Positions 33,789-36,697 of a stretch of DNA of 36,697 nt are shown here, one piece after another (position 1 is the first letter of the stretch; each line of letters opens with the position of its first letter). Where the stretch lies: contig LSYV01000005.1 of assembly GCA_001584585.1 (NCBI GenBank), positions 2,590,460 through 2,627,156 on the forward strand, in the 5' to 3' direction. The position numbers were made by a program, and so were the translations under genes. The notes under the pieces were generated by a model. The model saw only the letters and a program-made list of their open reading frames with translations. It had not been told where the DNA came from and searched no databases. This DNA is from Gonium pectorale. Lineage: Eukaryota; Chlorophyta; Chlorophyceae; Chlamydomonadales; Volvocaceae.

Positions 33789-36697
33789 CTACCGGGTCCC
33801 TGTCCCGGGCCTGTGCTGATGCTGCGGCTGCAGCATCGCCGTTAGCCGGAGCTGACCCTTGGAAGCGGGGCCCTGCCCCGCGCCCCGCCCCCGGCCTTTG
33901 GCGCCGCCACTGCCACCGCCACCGCGCCCGCCACGGCTTCCGCCTGCGCCGCCGCCGCCAGCGGGCCGGCCCAGAGTCCGCAGCCGCGCCAGCTCAATCT
34001 CATGCAGGATCCGCCGCTGCTCCTCCACGTCGACTTCCTGGAGCAGATCCCCGGAAGTGGATCCAGGGTCATCTTGGGGCGGCGGATCCGAGTTGCGTTC
34101 AGGATCCGGGTCCGGAGCAAAGGGAGGATCTAAACAAGTACCCAGGCATCCTCTTCGGAGGGGCCCGCCGCTCACCCCCGGTGGTGCGGGAGGGCCACAG
34201 GGCGGGCCCGCACCGCCGGGGTCCGGCTGTAGAGGCGCCTCTCGTGCTTTCTCCAGATTAGCGTCGTGGCCTGGCTCGCCCCTCTCCGCGCAGCCATCGC
34301 CGCCGCACGCACCACCGCCATCATCGTCATCGCCAAAGCCGTCGTCGTTACAGCGATCTGCGTCCCAAGTCTGGGGTGGAGGCCCCGGGCCGCTGCCACC
34401 GTCGCTGCCTCCGCCATCGCCACGACCCCACACTGCCGCGGCAGCGCTCGCGGCTGCTGCCGCCCCGCCCAGCTGGCCGCTCGCCGCCAGCCAGCCCGCC
34501 AGGGACGCTGGCAGCGTCCCTGGCTGAGCCTCCTCCTCCGCCCCCTCCTGCCCCTGCCCCTGCGCCGCCATCGGCTCCTCGCCGGGCGGCACGGTCAGAG
34601 GCGCATGCTGCGGGTCCAAATGTAGGGTCGGGAGCAGCAGCTGCCGCTGTTCCTGTTGCTGCTGCTTATGCAGCGGCTGCAGCGGCTGCGGCCGCTGCTG
34701 CTGCGGCGGCCGGGCCGGCGGCTGCCCCTGCTGGCCGGAGGCGGGGGCGGGGGTGCTCCTCAGCATCTCGAGGAGCCTTGGCCGCTTGGGCGGCGGCTGT
34801 GCGGCGGCGGCCTCGCTGCCTCCGCCCCCGCGCCCCTCCTGCCGCATCAGCCCCGCCGGGCGCTCATCCCACGCCGGCGCCTCCACTGCGCTGCAGCTTC
34901 TCCGCTCGCGCTCCTCGTCTTCCTCCTCCGAGCCCATCGCATCCTCCTCCTCGTATTCAGTGTGTGGGCCGCTCATGTCCTCCGTCGCCGCCACCCCCGC
35001 CGCCTGGACATGCCGCCCCGGCCGCCCGTGGGATGGCTGCTGCTGCGGCGGCGGCCGCGACTGGAAGAAGCTCGTGATGGCGCGGGCGCCCGCGGCCGGC
35101 GGGTCGTCAAACTCGGTGGCGGCGATGGCCAGGCGGCTGCAGGGTCGTGCGTCGGGCTGGCGCCTGAGGGAGGGGGCCATAGATGCGCCATCGGTCGGTC
35201 AGGAAGGTGCAGTGGTGTGTTGCGCTTGACCCACCTCTCCAATGGTACAGCAGCCCATCCCGGCAACAAAAAAGCTGCAATCGTGAATCCTTTGGTGTAG
35301 ACGTCCAAAAAAGGTTGGATATCTAAAGGAAAAAGCAAAAGAAAAAAGTTGACGAGGATGGGATTTGAACCCACGCCCTTTCGGACTAGAAGACTCACCA
35401 CCGGACAGAACCGGTTAGCCCTGAATCTAGCGCCTTAGACCGCTCGGCCACCTCGTCATGACAACTGAGCAATTTGTAACTCCCCTGTTTGTAACTCCTG
35501 TCGTACAAACACGCCCCTCGCGCGATTTTCTTCTGGCCAGTGCAGGCCACAGCCCTCCTTTTAGCGTGGCGAGCCGATCGCCGCCGGGCGACTACGATAG
35601 CGCAGGCCAAGCCGTCGCCCCCCCTTCCCCTCCTCCCCGCTGCCCTCCTCCCCATCTGCTGCGTCAACCCTCTCTCCCCCCCAGCCCTGCCGCTCCACCT
35701 TGCTCCCCTCCCCACTTCCCGCCGCCCCCTCCCCCGCCCCGTGCCCCCGCCCCCTACCGCAGCATCTCCATGGCCGCCCGGGCGATCGCCAGTGCACAGG
35801 GCCCCTCGCGGCCGTGCAGCGGCATGGTGCAGCGCACGCTGCGCTCCCGAGGGCCGTTGCCGCGATAGTGCAGCACTGGCAGCGGGAGAGGGGGGGGGGC
35901 AGCCGCGAGGATGGGGGATCAGAAGCGATTTCGGTAGAGAAGCCGGAGGCGCATGCCATCCCGGAGCAGTGGGGCGTTCGGGGTGGGTGGGGGCAGCGTT
36001 GGGGGGGGGGGGCGTGGCGCAGACAGATGCGCAAGCGCGGGTTCCTGGCGGCCGATGAGGAACCCGAGGTGCCCCCGAACTTGCGCCTGCGCAAAGGGCA
36101 AGCGCGAGCCTCCCTCTATGCCGGCGGAGCACTCCCACGCAGGCCCATCGACCGGGGCAGGAGGGCACGCCCGGCCCCACCCCCCGGCCTTCCAAACCCA
36201 CTACCCCCCGGCCCCCGCGCACCGCCCCCGTCAGCCCGCTTTCACGGCGGCTCCAGGTGCGCCCACGTGCGCGCCACCTCGCTTCGCAGCCCCCGCTCCC
36301 CCGCCCCTCCCCCCATGTGCCCCCGGCTTCTTCAGGAGAACGAGAATGCTCCCAAAACTCCCGACCCACCTCTTGACCCCCAAACCGTTTCTCTATGCCT
36401 GCTCCGCAGCCGGGGAGGACGACCCATCCCCTTGTAACTACGCAGTCCCCCCTTCCCCTCCCCCTCCCCCCTCCCCATCGACGGTCATCAGTCAGCGGAC
36501 TGAATTAACCCCCTGCCCCCCTTCCCCCTACCCCACGCACCAAGCGTCCGCGCCCGCCGCCTGTGCCGCGCCTCGTCGGCCGCCACCCTCCACACCAGCT
36601 CCTCCGCCAGTATGTTCAGCCAGCGGGCCAGCTCGGTCGCCTCGCTGGTGGGCTCAAAGGACTTGCAGCTGAGCAGCGACTTGGGCTTGTCCTGCCC
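33789..36697 (-). CDS. POLH: DNA polymerase eta (Y-family translesion polymerase), C-terminal part; 5' end beyond window
   Basis: Three exons are visible, 36541-36697 (cut by the window edge), 35758-35875 and 33789-35163, joined in phases 1 and 2 to give 549 residues. The first ~110 match the little-finger (PAD) domain of polymerase eta: KPKSLLSCKSFEP, WLNILAEELVWRV, RARTLVLHYRG, VRCTMPL, then SRLAIAATEFDD. The palm and fingers lie outside the window. After the domain comes GARAITSFF (~residues 115-123), a PCNA-interacting-peptide-like motif at the place where human POLH has its first PIP box, though lacking the Gln. A ~420-residue disordered tail follows: acidic patch, PPPKRPRLL as a likely nuclear signal, poly-Gln, Gly/Asp-rich part, an amphipathic helix around EEQRRILHEIELARL and a basic Gly-rich end. 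I see no C2H2 ubiquitin-binding zinc finger, which many homologues have. The enzyme bypasses UV-induced pyrimidine dimers (family knowledge). An intronic tRNA gene lies in the last intron. Confidence 0.9.
35342..35347 (-). terminator. RNA polymerase III terminator of tRNA-Leu
   Basis: Six T residues on the minus strand begin two bases after the discriminator base of the tRNA, the normal position and length for Pol III termination. Confidence 0.85.
35350..35457 (-). tRNA. tRNA-Leu (anticodon CAG) with a 28-nt intron
   Basis: The acceptor arms GACGAGG and CCTCGTC pair perfectly, with discriminator A at 35350. The D-arm is GCCGAGCGGTCTAAGGC, the T-arm GTGGG TTCAAAT CCCAT, and the long variable arm TCCGAAAGGGC is typical of leucine. 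The anticodon stem CTAGA/TCTAG encloses TT-CAG-GT once an intron at 35392-35419 is removed, giving a ~80-nt mature RNA. The intron sits one base 3' of the anticodon, as in nuclear tRNAs, and contains CCGG/CCGG arms with a CTG that can pair with the anticodon. The gene lies on the same strand within the POLH intron 35164-35757. Confidence 0.94.
35876..36540 (-). other. POLH intron upstream of the RARTL/VLHYRG junction, 665 nt
   Basis: Donor GTGCGTGGGG, acceptor CTGCCAG. It is strongly C-rich on the plus strand with long polypurine/polypyrimidine runs, and no exon is seen inside. The flanking exons join in phase and match the polymerase eta alignment, so no missing exon is needed. Confidence 0.7.

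Noticed and set aside
33789..35180. A separate single-exon gene starting at the ATG ending at 35180
   Set aside because: CCCTCAG|G at 35164 joins in phase to the polymerase eta exon ending at 35758, and the joined residues (AMEMLRRQPD...SRLAIAATEFDD) continue the family's alignment, so this is the POLH tail.
35754..35756. Stop codon TAG directly after AMEMLR as the end of POLH
   Set aside because: The TAG is part of a GTAGGG donor. The in-phase downstream exon carries the known continuation of the little-finger domain and the PIP-like motif.
35395..36369. 324-residue minus-strand frame overlapping the tRNA and a POLH intron
   Set aside because: It crosses the tRNA-Leu gene and reads the POLH exon in the wrong frame.

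Overview
The window reads as nuclear DNA of a green alga close to Chlamydomonas or Volvox. It is very GC-rich. Every protein gene but one has three or more exons, joined by introns of roughly 60-660 nt that usually start GTGAGT, GTGCGT or GTAAG and end CAG. A proline-rich Ser-Pro linker of the volvocine cell-wall type is present, and TGTAA motifs lie in several 3' flanks. Gene models were built by hand: exons were accepted only when donor, acceptor and reading phase agreed and the translation fitted a family or repeat. The species itself cannot be named from the sequence.

Layout, left to right. (1) 118-2214, minus: 5' part of a secreted protein with signal peptide, Pro-rich linker and a conserved extracellular domain; it runs off the left edge. 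(2) 5505-9939, minus: a complete 11-exon class II (GlpX-type) fructose-1,6-bisphosphatase, 433 residues, with a chloroplast transit-like N-terminus and a perfect Kozak start. (3) 11372-28614, plus: a very large gene, 29 exons in one consistent phase chain, about 2321 residues. It encodes a secretory signal, a parallel beta-helix ectodomain with Chlamydia-Pmp-like repeats, a Cys-rich ephrin-receptor-like module, and a multi-pass membrane region interrupted by a ~480-residue low-complexity loop. (4) 30403-32330, minus: a two-exon F-box-like/ankyrin-type repeat protein, 549 residues. (5) 33789-36697, minus: the C-terminal half of DNA polymerase eta (POLH), entering from the right edge. (6) 35350-35457, minus: an intron-containing tRNA-Leu(CAG) nested inside a POLH intron on the same strand.

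The genes do not form a pathway: cell-surface, plastid carbon metabolism, protein turnover and DNA repair functions sit side by side, as is normal in algal nuclear genomes. Genes 2 and 3 diverge across 1.4 kb; genes 3 and 4 converge. The gene-free stretches (2215-5504, 9940-11371, 28615-30402, 32331-33788) hold short palindromes, hairpins and degenerate repeats but no coding sequence I can support. Introns of the large gene carry tandem repeats and hairpins.

Most worth following up: the beta-helix/multi-TM surface protein with its giant loop, the tRNA nested in POLH, the plastid-targeted GlpX enzyme, and the unnamed secreted domain at the left edge.
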